20,425 bases of DNA from Candidatus Melainabacteria bacterium (GCA_023250175.1 JAHFBD010000007.1:1-20425); one strand, 5' to 3'. Positions 7,472-14,159 are shown, counted from the stretch's first letter. Made by a program: numbers and translations. Notes: a model not told the origin generated them from the sequence alone.

Positions 7472-7938
7472 CCTTTTCTTGCCTTACCACCCAAAACAAT
7501 AAGATCCTTATTAGAAGGTCTGAGATATTTTTCCATTTCATCCACATGTGTTTGTTCTGCCACAATAATTTGTTCAAGCATTAATTTCATGGGGAGATTG
7601 CTATCACCAAATTCTTTTAATTGATCACAGTATAGTTGAAGCTGTAGTTTTTCAGCTCTTAGATCTTCTGATAGCATATCTTCTACGGTTTGAAATCCAG
7701 GTTCAAAAACTTGATCCACTTTTACTGTCGGATGTCCACCAAGTGCAGTAATTTTTTCTCCTAATTGAATAGCATGAGTCATTGACTCAGTAGCTTGAGC
7801 GCGAAACATTTGAACCAGCGGTCCTCTATTTGGTCCAAATACAATAAAAGAGTGATGCAAGTATCGAACAATTGCAGCCATTTCTTTTTCTAAATCGTGA
7901 TTTAAGGCTTGTACTAATTTTTCAGTTGATTTTTCCAT
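7468..7938 (-). CDS. Ferritin-like (bacterioferritin-type) protein
   Basis: A 156-residue four-helix-bundle protein of the ferritin-like superfamily, close in length and layout to bacterioferritin, which oxidises and stores iron. I chose ATG at 7938 because AGGAGG stands 4 nt before it; a longer frame opens nine codons upstream. Ferroxidase ligands by alignment with E. coli Bfr (from memory) are Glu19, His55, Glu96, Glu128 and His131. The position of the bridging Glu51 of Bfr is Ser52 here, with a Glu one residue earlier (ESMTH). The position of the haem-ligand methionine is kept (Met53). So the di-iron site may be altered, or this is a ferritin-like subfamily with shifted ligands. It follows the GlgA-like gene by 54 nt on the same strand. 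Confidence 0.85.
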   Translation of the reverse strand: MEKSTEKLVQALNHDLEKEMAAIVRYLHHSFIVFGPNRGPLVQMFRAQATESMTHAIQLGEKITALGGHPTVKVDQVFEPGFQTVEDMLSEDLRAEKLQLQLYCDQLKEFGDSNLPMKLMLEQIIVAEQTHVDEMEKYLRPSNKDLIVLGGKARKG

Positions 7939-7992
7939 ATATCCTCCTAGATTATATAAGACCATTTTCTCAGAATTAAATCAAATATCTAT

Positions 7993-9354
7993 TCATTGAT
8001 AATTATTTTCATGTACAACTAAACTATTTTTATAACAAGATATATATTTCAAAGTCGTATTCAATTCATTTGAATCAAAACTCATTATTTCCTTTACTAA
8101 TTTTAGCCATTTATCCTTATTCTTATAAAGCTTTGTAGCTGTACTAATTGCATCAAGCAAGCTCTCCTTTTTATAATCCTTAAATATGATTCCATTAGAA
8201 GCAATGTCATTCATTGCACCACTGATGTGAGCTATTGGAATACATCCATATTTCATTGCTACTAAAACTGGAATACCGCTTGAATCAAATTGTTTTGGAT
8301 AGATAAAAAAGTCAGAACCCGCGCATATTTTCTTAACTAAATTATCGTTATAACCAAGGCAAACACTAAGATTTTTATGTTTTGCTGCCAGCTTAAGCAA
8401 CTCATCTTCATAATAAGGATTTCCACTTCCATGAATGATAAGTTGGAGGTTTAGGCTTAAAAGTTGAGTTAGAGAACTTATTATAAGGTCAAAGCCTTCA
8501 TCAGAATTAAGTCTCGTAAACATAGCAAATAATGGGGTTTGGGGATTTATTTCTGTATTTAATTCTCGGAGCAAATCTTCCTTGCATTTCTTCTTTCCAG
8601 CAGTAAAATAGTTTTTAGAGTACTTCTGAACAATGACAGTATCATTTTCTGGATTATACTCTTCTTCATTTATACCAAGTGTTTGCCCCCAGAAATGTTC
8701 CTTCTTTTGCAAGAGTAAACTTGATAGTCCAAAATTTTGTACATCGCTTAAAAGCCCTTGGGCATAACCATGGGACAAGGTCGTAACATAGTTAGAATAC
8801 TTAATAGCATCAGTAATATAATTTCTAAATGTCTTAAAATCAAACATATCACAGATAGTAAAAATAGTACCAATACTAGACTCTTTAAAAGACTCTACTT
8901 GTCCTGAATTCAACAGTGTAGAAACATATGCTGTCTGGGAATCAAAAAAATGAATTATATCTGGATGTAATCTTAAGCTAGAAATAATCTCTAAAGCTGT
9001 ACTAGAAAAGAATTTGCACCTTTCTTCATTCCCTAATGCTTCTGTCAAATAAATATCTTTTGAGTTACTAAAATAGTTTTGGCTTTCCACAAAAAAAACA
9101 TTGATTAATGAATCTGGTAGTATACCTTTAAAAGCCGAAGCAATAATAGATGAACCATAGTGTTTAACTTTTAACTCATAGGGTAATCTTTCTATACATG
9201 AACTCAAAGGATCTATAAAACCATAACGTGGTATAACAATCGTTACATTATGACCTTCTTTTTCAACATCTTTGGCAAGCTTATATACAACATCACCTAC
9301 AATCCCTGTTGTTGCAAATGGACTGCATTCAGTTGATATAAATACTACATTCAT
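7993..9354 (-). CDS. Degenerate glycogen-synthase-like (GT5) protein
   Basis: A 453-residue two-Rossmann-domain protein with the overall layout of bacterial glycogen synthase (ADP-glucose:glucan transfer). The N-terminus MNVVFISTECSPFA, the YVTTLSHGYAQ segment (189-198), LGINEEEYNP, FTRLNSDEGFDL (279-290) and GSDFFIYPKQF (346-356) all align. Key residues of E. coli GlgA (numbering from memory) are replaced: Lys15 by Thr15 or Thr16 region (ATTG for KTGG), His161 by Phe137, Lys305 by Glu286, and the Glu of EPCGL by Asp357 in DSSGI. Arg281 remains. The HNLAYQG segment is not recognisable. It is probably a non-catalytic or re-purposed GT5 protein. The start has no properly spaced SD. Confidence 0.82.
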   Translation of the reverse strand: MNVVFISTECSPFATTGIVGDVVYKLAKDVEKEGHNVTIVIPRYGFIDPLSSCIERLPYELKVKHYGSSIIASAFKGILPDSLINVFFVESQNYFSNSKDIYLTEALGNEERCKFFSSTALEIISSLRLHPDIIHFFDSQTAYVSTLLNSGQVESFKESSIGTIFTICDMFDFKTFRNYITDAIKYSNYVTTLSHGYAQGLLSDVQNFGLSSLLLQKKEHFWGQTLGINEEEYNPENDTVIVQKYSKNYFTAGKKKCKEDLLRELNTEINPQTPLFAMFTRLNSDEGFDLIISSLTQLLSLNLQLIIHGSGNPYYEDELLKLAAKHKNLSVCLGYNDNLVKKICAGSDFFIYPKQFDSSGIPVLVAMKYGCIPIAHISGAMNDIASNGIIFKDYKKESLLDAISTATKLYKNKDKWLKLVKEIMSFDSNELNTTLKYISCYKNSLVVHENNYQ

Positions 9355-9463
9355 CCTTATTACTCACTCTAGATATAGTATTTTACACCGTTAAGTAGTA
9401 ATAACTTGAAGTCAAGATATCAAATTTGTCACAAATAAGCATTATAAATGCTTATTGTTATTC

Positions 9464-9586
9464 GTTTCTACCTACCGCTCGTTTCGCACTAATGCTCAAC
9501 TCGCTCTTCCTTACATGGCGCTTTTTGGTGAATAAATCACACAAAAAGCTTACTTATAGTCTTATATATTATAGCTAGGCAGTAAC
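9464..9586 (+). mobile_element. MITE-like element, copy C (123 bp, longest)
   Basis: The most complete copy. Left end GTTTCTACCTACC and right end (read inward) GTTACTGCCTAGC match at 10 of 13 positions, forming imperfect terminal inverted repeats. Flanks are TGTTATTC (9456-9463) and CATTATTC (9587-9594), an 8-bp duplication in which the last six bases agree. The interior carries a hairpin: GCTTTTTGGTGA, loop ATAAA, TCACACAAAAAGC, paired with one bulge. The right flank contains the stop codon of the serine protease (9589-9591), so the insertion landed two bases past a gene end. It separates that gene from the GlgA-like gene. Confidence 0.9.
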
Positions 9587-9588
9587 CA

Positions 9589-10692
9589 TTATTCTTTAGC
9601 GTGAGGCATAATTGGTGAAGTATTAGAGCCTACTCCTGCACCACCGCTAGGACTAGTTACAAGAGTAACAGTTCTATTTACTATTTCTCTTTCTCTAGGA
9701 TTCATAACATTTAAGCCCCAACTTTCAAGAACCCTCTTAACATAGTCAATTCTTATTGCTCCACCAACACTGGCACCACCTCTGTAGCCCCATGTATTAA
9801 TGCCGACTAAACGTCCTTGCATGTCTACTAATGCACCACCTGAATTACCTGGATTAATTGCTGCATCAGTTTGAATACTCATGTTTTGATTCAATCCTTC
9901 TGTTCGTCTGTCAACATGGCTTGCTATTCCAAATGATACAGAATCTCTTTCTCCAAAAGGATTTCCAATTGCAATTAAAGGCTCACCAGGTCTTATTGGA
10001 TCAACAGTCATATCCCTCATTGTAATTCCAAGATTTGCTGGTATCTGTACATTTGGGGGAATAGCTAAAAGTGCAAGATCGTGTGTTTCTGGGGTAGCGA
10101 ATGCTCTTTGACCATTAGCTAACATAACCGGTGCTGCATCAAATTCAACAGGAGCAACACTATCTCTACCATTATATATTTTTATATGATATACACCATC
10201 TTGTTCCCCATTACGCCTAAAATCATTTCCTTGCGTAACATGTCCGTTCGTTAAAATATAACGACCACCATTATTATCTCTTATAATTACACCGGAACCT
10301 AATCCCCGAGCACCTTCTACCCTAACAGTATGTGGAGTAGTTCTACTTACTACACCGACTAATTGATCAAGGGTAATTCTACTACTTAAGTCACGATTTA
10401 AAGCATTTACTTGAGCTAACATACTTTGAATGCTTTGTTGCCCTTGTTGTAACCTAGCATTTAATGCATCTATAGTAGATTGATGCTGAGATGAAGCAGT
10501 TTGATATTCAGTTAATTGGTCAGAAAGTCTTTCAATTTTATTTGCCTGCTCTTGATTAGTTGTAATCTGGTTATAAACAACCCCGGCACCACCTCCTGCC
10601 ACTCCTACTCCCGTTAACCCTGCTAGTGCCAACTTTGCTATAAAACCTGCTCTACTTGGCTTTACTGGACTTACTGCATCAACTGAAGACAT
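9589..10692 (-). CDS. Membrane-anchored trypsin-like serine protease (HtrA/DegP type, no PDZ)
   Basis: A 367-residue S1C-type endopeptidase. ATG at 10692 is chosen because AAGGAGG stands 4 nt upstream; the frame opens 13 codons earlier. Residues 1-14 are polar, residues about 15-40 form a glycine/alanine-rich hydrophobic anchor, and residues about 45-105 form a Gln-rich coiled coil. The protease domain follows, with GSGVIIR, the triad His151 (LTNGHV), Asp205 (THDLALL) and Ser284 (PGNSGGAL), and GNPFG. No PDZ domain follows; instead there is a short Gly/Ser/Pro tail. Probable role is periplasm-side protein quality control or processing, with oligomerisation through the coiled coil. It has its own promoter. 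Confidence 0.93.
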   Translation of the reverse strand: MSSVDAVSPVKPSRAGFIAKLALAGLTGVGVAGGGAGVVYNQITTNQEQANKIERLSDQLTEYQTASSQHQSTIDALNARLQQGQQSIQSMLAQVNALNRDLSSRITLDQLVGVVSRTTPHTVRVEGARGLGSGVIIRDNNGGRYILTNGHVTQGNDFRRNGEQDGVYHIKIYNGRDSVAPVEFDAAPVMLANGQRAFATPETHDLALLAIPPNVQIPANLGITMRDMTVDPIRPGEPLIAIGNPFGERDSVSFGIASHVDRRTEGLNQNMSIQTDAAINPGNSGGALVDMQGRLVGINTWGYRGGASVGGAIRIDYVKRVLESWGLNVMNPREREIVNRTVTLVTSPSGGAGVGSNTSPIMPHAKE

Positions 10693-10757
10693 GAAACCTC
10701 CTTGCCTAGTGCTTTTCAGACAGGCAAACACTTTAATTATTCCTTAATGATTACTTA

Positions 10758-10785
10758 ATTCTACAAGAGATAAATTACTTGTCCA
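10758..10785 (-). promoter_or_regulatory. Promoter of the serine protease gene
   Basis: On the minus strand, TGGACA (10780-10785) and TAGAAT (10758-10763) each match consensus at five of six positions, with a 16-bp spacer. This predicts a transcription start near 10751 and a 5' leader of about 58 nt ahead of the AAGGAGG site. Confidence 0.62.
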
Positions 10786-11043
10786 TAGGCAATAGAAAAT
10801 TTAATGTAAGAATGTGGATTAAAAACTTACAAAGATTATAAAAGAATATTGATTTAAACAAAATTGTAAAATGATTTGTCATTTGAATAACAAACTCTTT
10901 AATGGTTTTTACGAAAAACAAGTAAGAGGAAGGAAAAAAATTAAAAACTAAATTTAAGTTAAGTTAATTACTGTATGGTTACCGTATGTCAAATGTTAGA
11001 GAAAAAAGAAGAAGATTTTGCTTCATGTTTTGTTACAGCACAG
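10786..11043. other. AT-rich intergenic stretch
   Basis: No supported gene. It contains a small AAATGA-TTTG-TCATTT hairpin (10869-10884) and a 38-codon plus-strand frame from 10987 (MSNVREKRRRF...) that has no SD and runs through the terminator of the peptide unit, so it is not called. Confidence 0.4.
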
Positions 11044-11081
11044 AAATAAAAAAGAGGGAAGCAACTTTGCTTACCCTCTTT
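11044..11081 (-). terminator. Strong intrinsic terminator of the peptide unit
   Basis: On the minus strand AAAGAGGG, then TAAGCAA, a two-base loop, and the complementary TTGCTT-CCCTCTTT form a 14-bp stem with one bulge, directly followed by TTTATTT. It is a textbook rho-independent terminator beginning 17 bases after the stop of the 15-codon ORF. The opposite strand also has a T-rich tail (TCTTTTATTT), so it may work in both directions. Confidence 0.82.
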
Positions 11082-11098
11082 CTTTTATTTGTAATCAA

Positions 11099-11146
11099 TT
11101 AATACCGTCTTGGTATTTTAAAGATTACTGGAACAATGGGACTCAT
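11099..11146 (-). CDS. 15-residue peptide ORF with strong ribosome site
   Basis: ATG at 11146 to TAA at 11099, encoding MSPIVPVIFKIPRRY. A perfect AAGGAGG (11151-11157) stands 4 nt before the ATG, an extended -10 promoter lies about 70 nt upstream, and a strong terminator follows 17 bases after the stop. The ORF thus fills a self-contained transcript of about 165 nt. The peptide has a hydrophobic centre and a dibasic end, as in small membrane-active peptides, signalling peptides or leader peptides, but 15 residues match no family I know. Its coding status rests on SD spacing and position only. Alternatively the RNA is regulatory and translation is incidental. Confidence 0.6.
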   Translation of the reverse strand: MSPIVPVIFKIPRRY

Positions 11147-11148
11147 GT

Positions 11149-11198
11149 GTCCTCCTTAAGAAAGACTACATTGTCTTTGTAACAAGACTCCATTGTCT
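11149..11198 (-). promoter_or_regulatory. Tandem hairpin leader with possible SD-masking switch
   Basis: The 5' leader of the peptide unit holds two near-identical mini-palindromes about 23 nt apart: AGAC-AATGGA-GTCT (11185-11198) and AAGAC-AATGTA-GTCTT (11162-11177). The right arm of the second can instead pair across the SD: in GTCTTTCTTAAGGAGGAC (11149-11166) GTCTTT pairs with GAGGAC, counting G-U pairs, around loop CTTAAG. The two pairings exclude each other, so one leaves the SD open and the other masks it. Confidence 0.42.
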
Positions 11199-11214
11199 AC
11201 AACAAGTAATGTTG

Positions 11215-11223
11215 ATTATAACA
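11215..11223 (-). promoter_or_regulatory. Extended -10 promoter of the peptide unit
   Basis: On the minus strand TGT-TATAAT is a perfect -10 hexamer (11215-11220) with the extended TGn motif. No convincing -35 box is present, as is usual for extended -10 promoters. The predicted start is near 11208. Confidence 0.65.
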
Positions 11224-11429
11224 GGATATTAGGCTATATTACCTAGGTTCTGGCTTAAATTTAATAAATTATTAATTACTTACTTAGAAGCTTAAATTAA
11301 TTTAATGAACCCATAATCTAATTTCAGTCCTTTAGTGTATAGAAAGTAATACGGTCTTTACTTTAACTTTATATTTATATGGTTATAAATAGTTCTGCTT
11401 ATATAAAAATCAAATGAAAGGACTTGCTT

Positions 11430-11591
11430 GTGAATGTAAGACTAATGAAAATCCCACCTCAAGGTTTTAACTTAAACCTAGACAGTACACCAAACAAACC
11501 AATTACTTTAGCTGAAGCAATTGAAATGACTACAAATACTAATAATAAAACTAAAGTCCAAGAAGATATCTTTGTGTTAAGCAATAAGTAA
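11430..11591 (+). CDS. Hypothetical small protein, 53 aa
   Basis: GTG start at 11430 with AAAGGA 7 nt upstream, ending TAA at 11591. The product begins MNVRLMKIPPQGFNLNLD, is polar and threonine/asparagine-rich, and ends KVQEDIFVLSNK. It has no hydrophobic segment and no cysteine. Codon use resembles neighbouring genes. It faces the small secreted protein gene, ending ten bases before its stop. AT-rich -10-like sequences (TATAAA near 11383) precede it but no clear promoter pair. No family recognised. Confidence 0.5.
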   Translation: MNVRLMKIPPQGFNLNLDSTPNKPITLAEAIEMTTNTNNKTKVQEDIFVLSNK

Positions 11592-11601
11592 TAGTTTTCT
11601 A

Positions 11602-11838
11602 CTAATTATCATTTTCTTCTAAAGATTGTCCAAGATCATTTTCTACAGCATCTTTTACGACAGTACCCGTTTTACACTTATCTAATGGCTCTACACCCTC
11701 TAAGCAAGTACTCCTACAATCATTTTGAGTAATAGTTTTATCATCAACATTATCTAATGATTGTGCTTCTACAGAAAAAAAAGAAGTAGTATAAAACACT
11801 ATTCCTATTAAGGAAATAATTTGCAAAAGTCGTTGCAT
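11602..11838 (-). CDS. Small secreted cysteine-containing protein, 78 aa
   Basis: MQRLLQIISLIGIVFYTTSFFSVEAQS is a clear signal peptide: basic start, hydrophobic core, then a VEA-Q cleavage site after residue 25. The mature part is about 53 acidic residues with three cysteines (NDCRSTCLEGVEPLDKC), which leaves one cysteine unpaired unless the protein dimerises or binds metal. It ends LGQSLEENDN. A weak AGAAG lies just upstream of the ATG. The family is unknown. It is convergent with the 53-residue ORF. Confidence 0.68.
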   Translation of the reverse strand: MQRLLQIISLIGIVFYTTSFFSVEAQSLDNVDDKTITQNDCRSTCLEGVEPLDKCKTGTVVKDAVENDLGQSLEENDN

Positions 11839-11941
11839 ACTTCTATAACATCTTTCAAAATAAACATTGAACCAACTCTCTTATACCCATTAAAGAGTTT
11901 TTATGTGAGGCATTTAATTATAAGTAAATAAAAATTATTCT

Positions 11942-12012
11942 GGTTTACATAGGGAGATCAGCGGGGGACAACCTGTAAATCATAGGGACAATCACCTAGA
12001 ACAGTAAGGAGG
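11942..12012 (+). other. Structured GC-richer leader with orphan ribosome site
   Basis: Upstream of the cohesin-like gene is a region unlike the AT-rich surroundings. GGTTTACA (11942-11949) can pair with TGTAAATC (11974-11981). CTGT...AGG...CCT...ACAG (11973-12004) makes a second nested stem that competes with it. The phrase CATAGGGA..ATCA is repeated 34 bases apart. It ends with AAGGAGG at 12006-12012, which has no start codon at normal distance. A TTG-initiated 10-codon frame (12026-12058) overlaps an upstream ATG at 12055 as ATGA, which may be chance. It is possibly a cis-regulatory RNA; no known riboswitch class was recognised. Confidence 0.38.
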
Positions 12013-12114
12013 ATTCCCAAAAAACTTGCATACATCATCTAAATATAAAATCGTATGAATCCTAAAAAAAATGAGTTTGAAAAGATTATATTTAACTCCT
12101 ACAGGAGACACAAT

Positions 12115-13215
12115 ATGACAACCAATACCAGAACCGTTAGCTTATATAAATTATTTAATATCTGCTTTCTATCATTAAAACGAAGATTTGTTTTCATGGT
12201 ATTAGCTTTAACTGTTTTCTTAAATACTAGCTTTTCTTATTGTTTAAAGGCACATGCAGAAATTCTTGATGGATTATCTAATAATACTTTTAAGATTACT
12301 CTTTATGGTACCCCTATTAATTTAGCTCCAGCATTCAATATTCAACTATCTTTTAGTAATCCAGAAGTAGCTTCATTAAGTACTGAACCCCCAGAATTTA
12401 AAGCCTTAAATGTACATCAGTTAATTACTGCAAGTAACCCAGATACAAATACTATAAGTGCAGTATGGGATGACATGATTCCAAATAATGAAGCAACGAT
12501 AACATTTATGCTAACACCAGGTACTACTAAAGGATTTAGCACAATAAAAATTGACAAAGTAGAAACAGCTAGAGGATTAGATATTACAGACAGCATAATC
12601 TCAGTAATTGAAAATCCAAACGTTATAAATACTGCAGGTATCACAACTACTAGATTCGGTGAATTTACACTTCTGGATCCAGGAAAACTTACATCACCAG
12701 GAAAAGCTGCAATAGCATTTAGAGCTAAAAATATTCCAGGGGATGTCAAGGTAACACTTAATGGAGAAAAGGTTGATTTTATAAATAATGAACTTGGAAT
12801 TGCTGTAATTAGCCTATTACCAGATAATGATCAATTAAATTTAAACTTATCAATTTTACAAGAAGACCAATCCACAACAATAAATCTAGGCAAATTAAAA
12901 GTTGATAAAGGAACATCTGAGTTATATCCACCACACATTAGACAAGCTACTGCAATAAATCATTTAAACTATACTGACTTTAAAATAGAAGGAAAGCAAT
13001 TTGGAGTAAAAAGGTTTGGGAAAGATGGTACTAGTATTCAAATAGTACCAGGTGCTCTACCAATTACAAATGACCATTTAAGAAGTCGGCGTACAAGACA
13101 ACTATTAAACCCAACTGACTGCATACCTTATGGAAGCTATGTCAACTTATCTCACTCAGCTGGAACGACTACAAAGAAAATTTCTGTGGTTAATCCTTGT
13201 GGGATTCAAAAATAA
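12115..13215 (+). CDS. Secreted beta-sandwich protein, cohesin-like
   Basis: I place the start at ATG 12115 behind AGGAGA (6 nt spacing), giving 366 residues; the frame is open from an ATG at 12055. A long signal peptide ends near residue 48 (LALTVFLNTSFSYCLKAHA). Residues about 52-140 look like a cohesin-type or related immunoglobulin-like domain (hydrophobic strands, FNIQLSFSNPEVASL, and TITFMLTPGTTKGFSTIKID). A second beta-rich section spans about 170-270, and a third C-terminal part (about 275-366) resembles an IPT/TIG-like domain with two cysteines flanking PYGSYVNLSHSAG...SVVNPC. It probably acts at the cell surface or periplasm in binding rather than catalysis. The assignment rests on pattern only. 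Confidence 0.72.
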   Translation: MTTNTRTVSLYKLFNICFLSLKRRFVFMVLALTVFLNTSFSYCLKAHAEILDGLSNNTFKITLYGTPINLAPAFNIQLSFSNPEVASLSTEPPEFKALNVHQLITASNPDTNTISAVWDDMIPNNEATITFMLTPGTTKGFSTIKIDKVETARGLDITDSIISVIENPNVINTAGITTTRFGEFTLLDPGKLTSPGKAAIAFRAKNIPGDVKVTLNGEKVDFINNELGIAVISLLPDNDQLNLNLSILQEDQSTTINLGKLKVDKGTSELYPPHIRQATAINHLNYTDFKIEGKQFGVKRFGKDGTSIQIVPGALPITNDHLRSRRTRQLLNPTDCIPYGSYVNLSHSAGTTTKKISVVNPCGIQK

Positions 13216-13217
13216 AT

Positions 13218-13583
13218 CTAGGATTTTTTAAATAGCTTTATTGTTTTAATTAAGCCAACTGCTTTTGTATTTGAATGTAAATCTTCTGCATCTCCATCTA
13301 CAAAAACATAGCTCCCCAGATTTTTTAAGTGTAGCTGAATAATACTATAGCCACTGGTAACATATGAATCTTTTTCTGCCGCTACAGTAACAGGTATAAC
13401 TTTATAAGAATCAATTACAGTATTAATTTTAAATTCTTTATTTGTAGAACGATCTATGTAAGTTATCTCAACAGGTTTCCCTGCATAGCTACCAATTTGA
13501 TTACGTAATTCAGAATGATTCCGTGTTAAAAATGGAACACTACTAAAACCATAATATTTTGAGATTCGATTAGATGAGCTCAT
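13218..13583 (-). CDS. Hypothetical protein, 121 aa
   Basis: ATG at 13583 without a clear SD; stop at 13218, two bases from the stop of the convergent secreted protein. It is a soluble protein with alternating hydrophobic residues suggesting a small beta-fold (KPVEITYIDRSTNKEFKINTVIDSYKVIPVTV and GYSIIQLHLKNLGSYVFVDGD). The C-terminus is basic (IKTIKLFKKS). No signal peptide and no recognised family. It lies 110 bases after the 143-residue gene on the same strand. Confidence 0.65.
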   Translation of the reverse strand: MSSSNRISKYYGFSSVPFLTRNHSELRNQIGSYAGKPVEITYIDRSTNKEFKINTVIDSYKVIPVTVAAEKDSYVTSGYSIIQLHLKNLGSYVFVDGDAEDLHSNTKAVGLIKTIKLFKKS

Positions 13584-13693
13584 AATAAATTTAAAGGTTG
13601 TTTATATTACGGTTTATTGTAACAAAAATAATTCAGTTAACCATAATTAATTAATCTCATAACAAGAATAGTAAAGTATGTTTTTATTTACAA

Positions 13694-14125
13694 TCAAGTC
13701 AACACATCGTACCCATAAGCAGCTTTATACAAATCATTAACAATATTAAAAGTTTTTTGCGTCAATGGACATTCAAACCAAGCAAAGTGTTCTATGTTTG
13801 GATTAGAAAAGGAAGTATAAAAAGCACAAAATTTTATTACATCTGGAATTGGGGTACCTATTTGGAGCTTGATAAAACTATTTTGACCTAATCCATTTAA
13901 AAAATTTTCTAAGCTCATATCTGGTTCCAATTGCCTGGCAAATGAAACAGTACAATCTAATTTATCAAACCACATAAAAGCATTTTCTATTTGTGAGGTA
14001 AAAAGTTTTGTCATGAAATCTTTGTTTTGTTCAAGCGGCTTCTCATCAAATCCCAATTGTTGTTGCACAATTGAAACAGAATTAATTTGTGCTATGAGTT
14101 TATTGGAAATCTTATTAATGTTCAT
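13694..14125 (-). CDS. Hypothetical protein, 143 aa
   Basis: ATG at 14125; no SD, but TATAAT lies at 14134-14139, exactly 8 nt before the ATG, pointing to a leaderless mRNA. It is a soluble mixed alpha/beta protein: an N-terminal helical part with Gln-rich IVQQQLGFDEKPLEQNKDFM, then FMWFDKLDCTVSFARQLEPDMSLENFL and an aromatic-rich region (FCAFYTSF...EHFAWFECP) with three cysteines in all. The length and Leu-rich, acidic helices recall chaperone-like (type III secretion chaperone-type) small proteins, but I cannot support that from the sequence. The beta-barrel gene stops 34 bases upstream. Confidence 0.66.
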   Translation of the reverse strand: MNINKISNKLIAQINSVSIVQQQLGFDEKPLEQNKDFMTKLFTSQIENAFMWFDKLDCTVSFARQLEPDMSLENFLNGLGQNSFIKLQIGTPIPDVIKFCAFYTSFSNPNIEHFAWFECPLTQKTFNIVNDLYKAAYGYDVLT

Positions 14126-14133
14126 TTTTTATT

Positions 14134-14139
14134 ATTATA
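14134..14139 (-). promoter_or_regulatory. Consensus -10 hexamer, leaderless spacing
   Basis: Perfect TATAAT on the minus strand with 8 nt between it and the ATG of the 143-residue gene, which lacks an SD. The -35 region is only A-rich. Confidence 0.5.
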
Positions 14140-14159
14140 AAGTTTTTACACCCAGCTTT

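Noticed and set aside
7951..7956. TATAAT on the minus strand upstream of the ferritin-like gene as its promoter
   Set aside because: Transcription would start inside the AGGAGG ribosome site, destroying it; the gene is more likely read from further upstream, possibly with the GlgA-like gene.
10987..11103. 38-codon plus-strand frame MSNVREKRRRF... ending in a hydrophobic run
   Set aside because: No SD, and its second half is simply the reading of the terminator hairpin of the minus-strand peptide unit. It was considered as an attenuator leader peptide, but no gene follows on that strand within a sensible distance.
11942..12012. c-di-GMP riboswitch
   Set aside because: GGGACAA-like phrases suggested it, but the conserved core and tetraloop-receptor arrangement are not present; kept only as an unclassified structured leader.
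12417..12749. 110-codon minus-strand frame with hydrophobic composition
   Set aside because: It lies wholly inside the cohesin-like gene; hydrophobic antisense frames are common opposite beta-rich, threonine- and asparagine-rich coding sequence.
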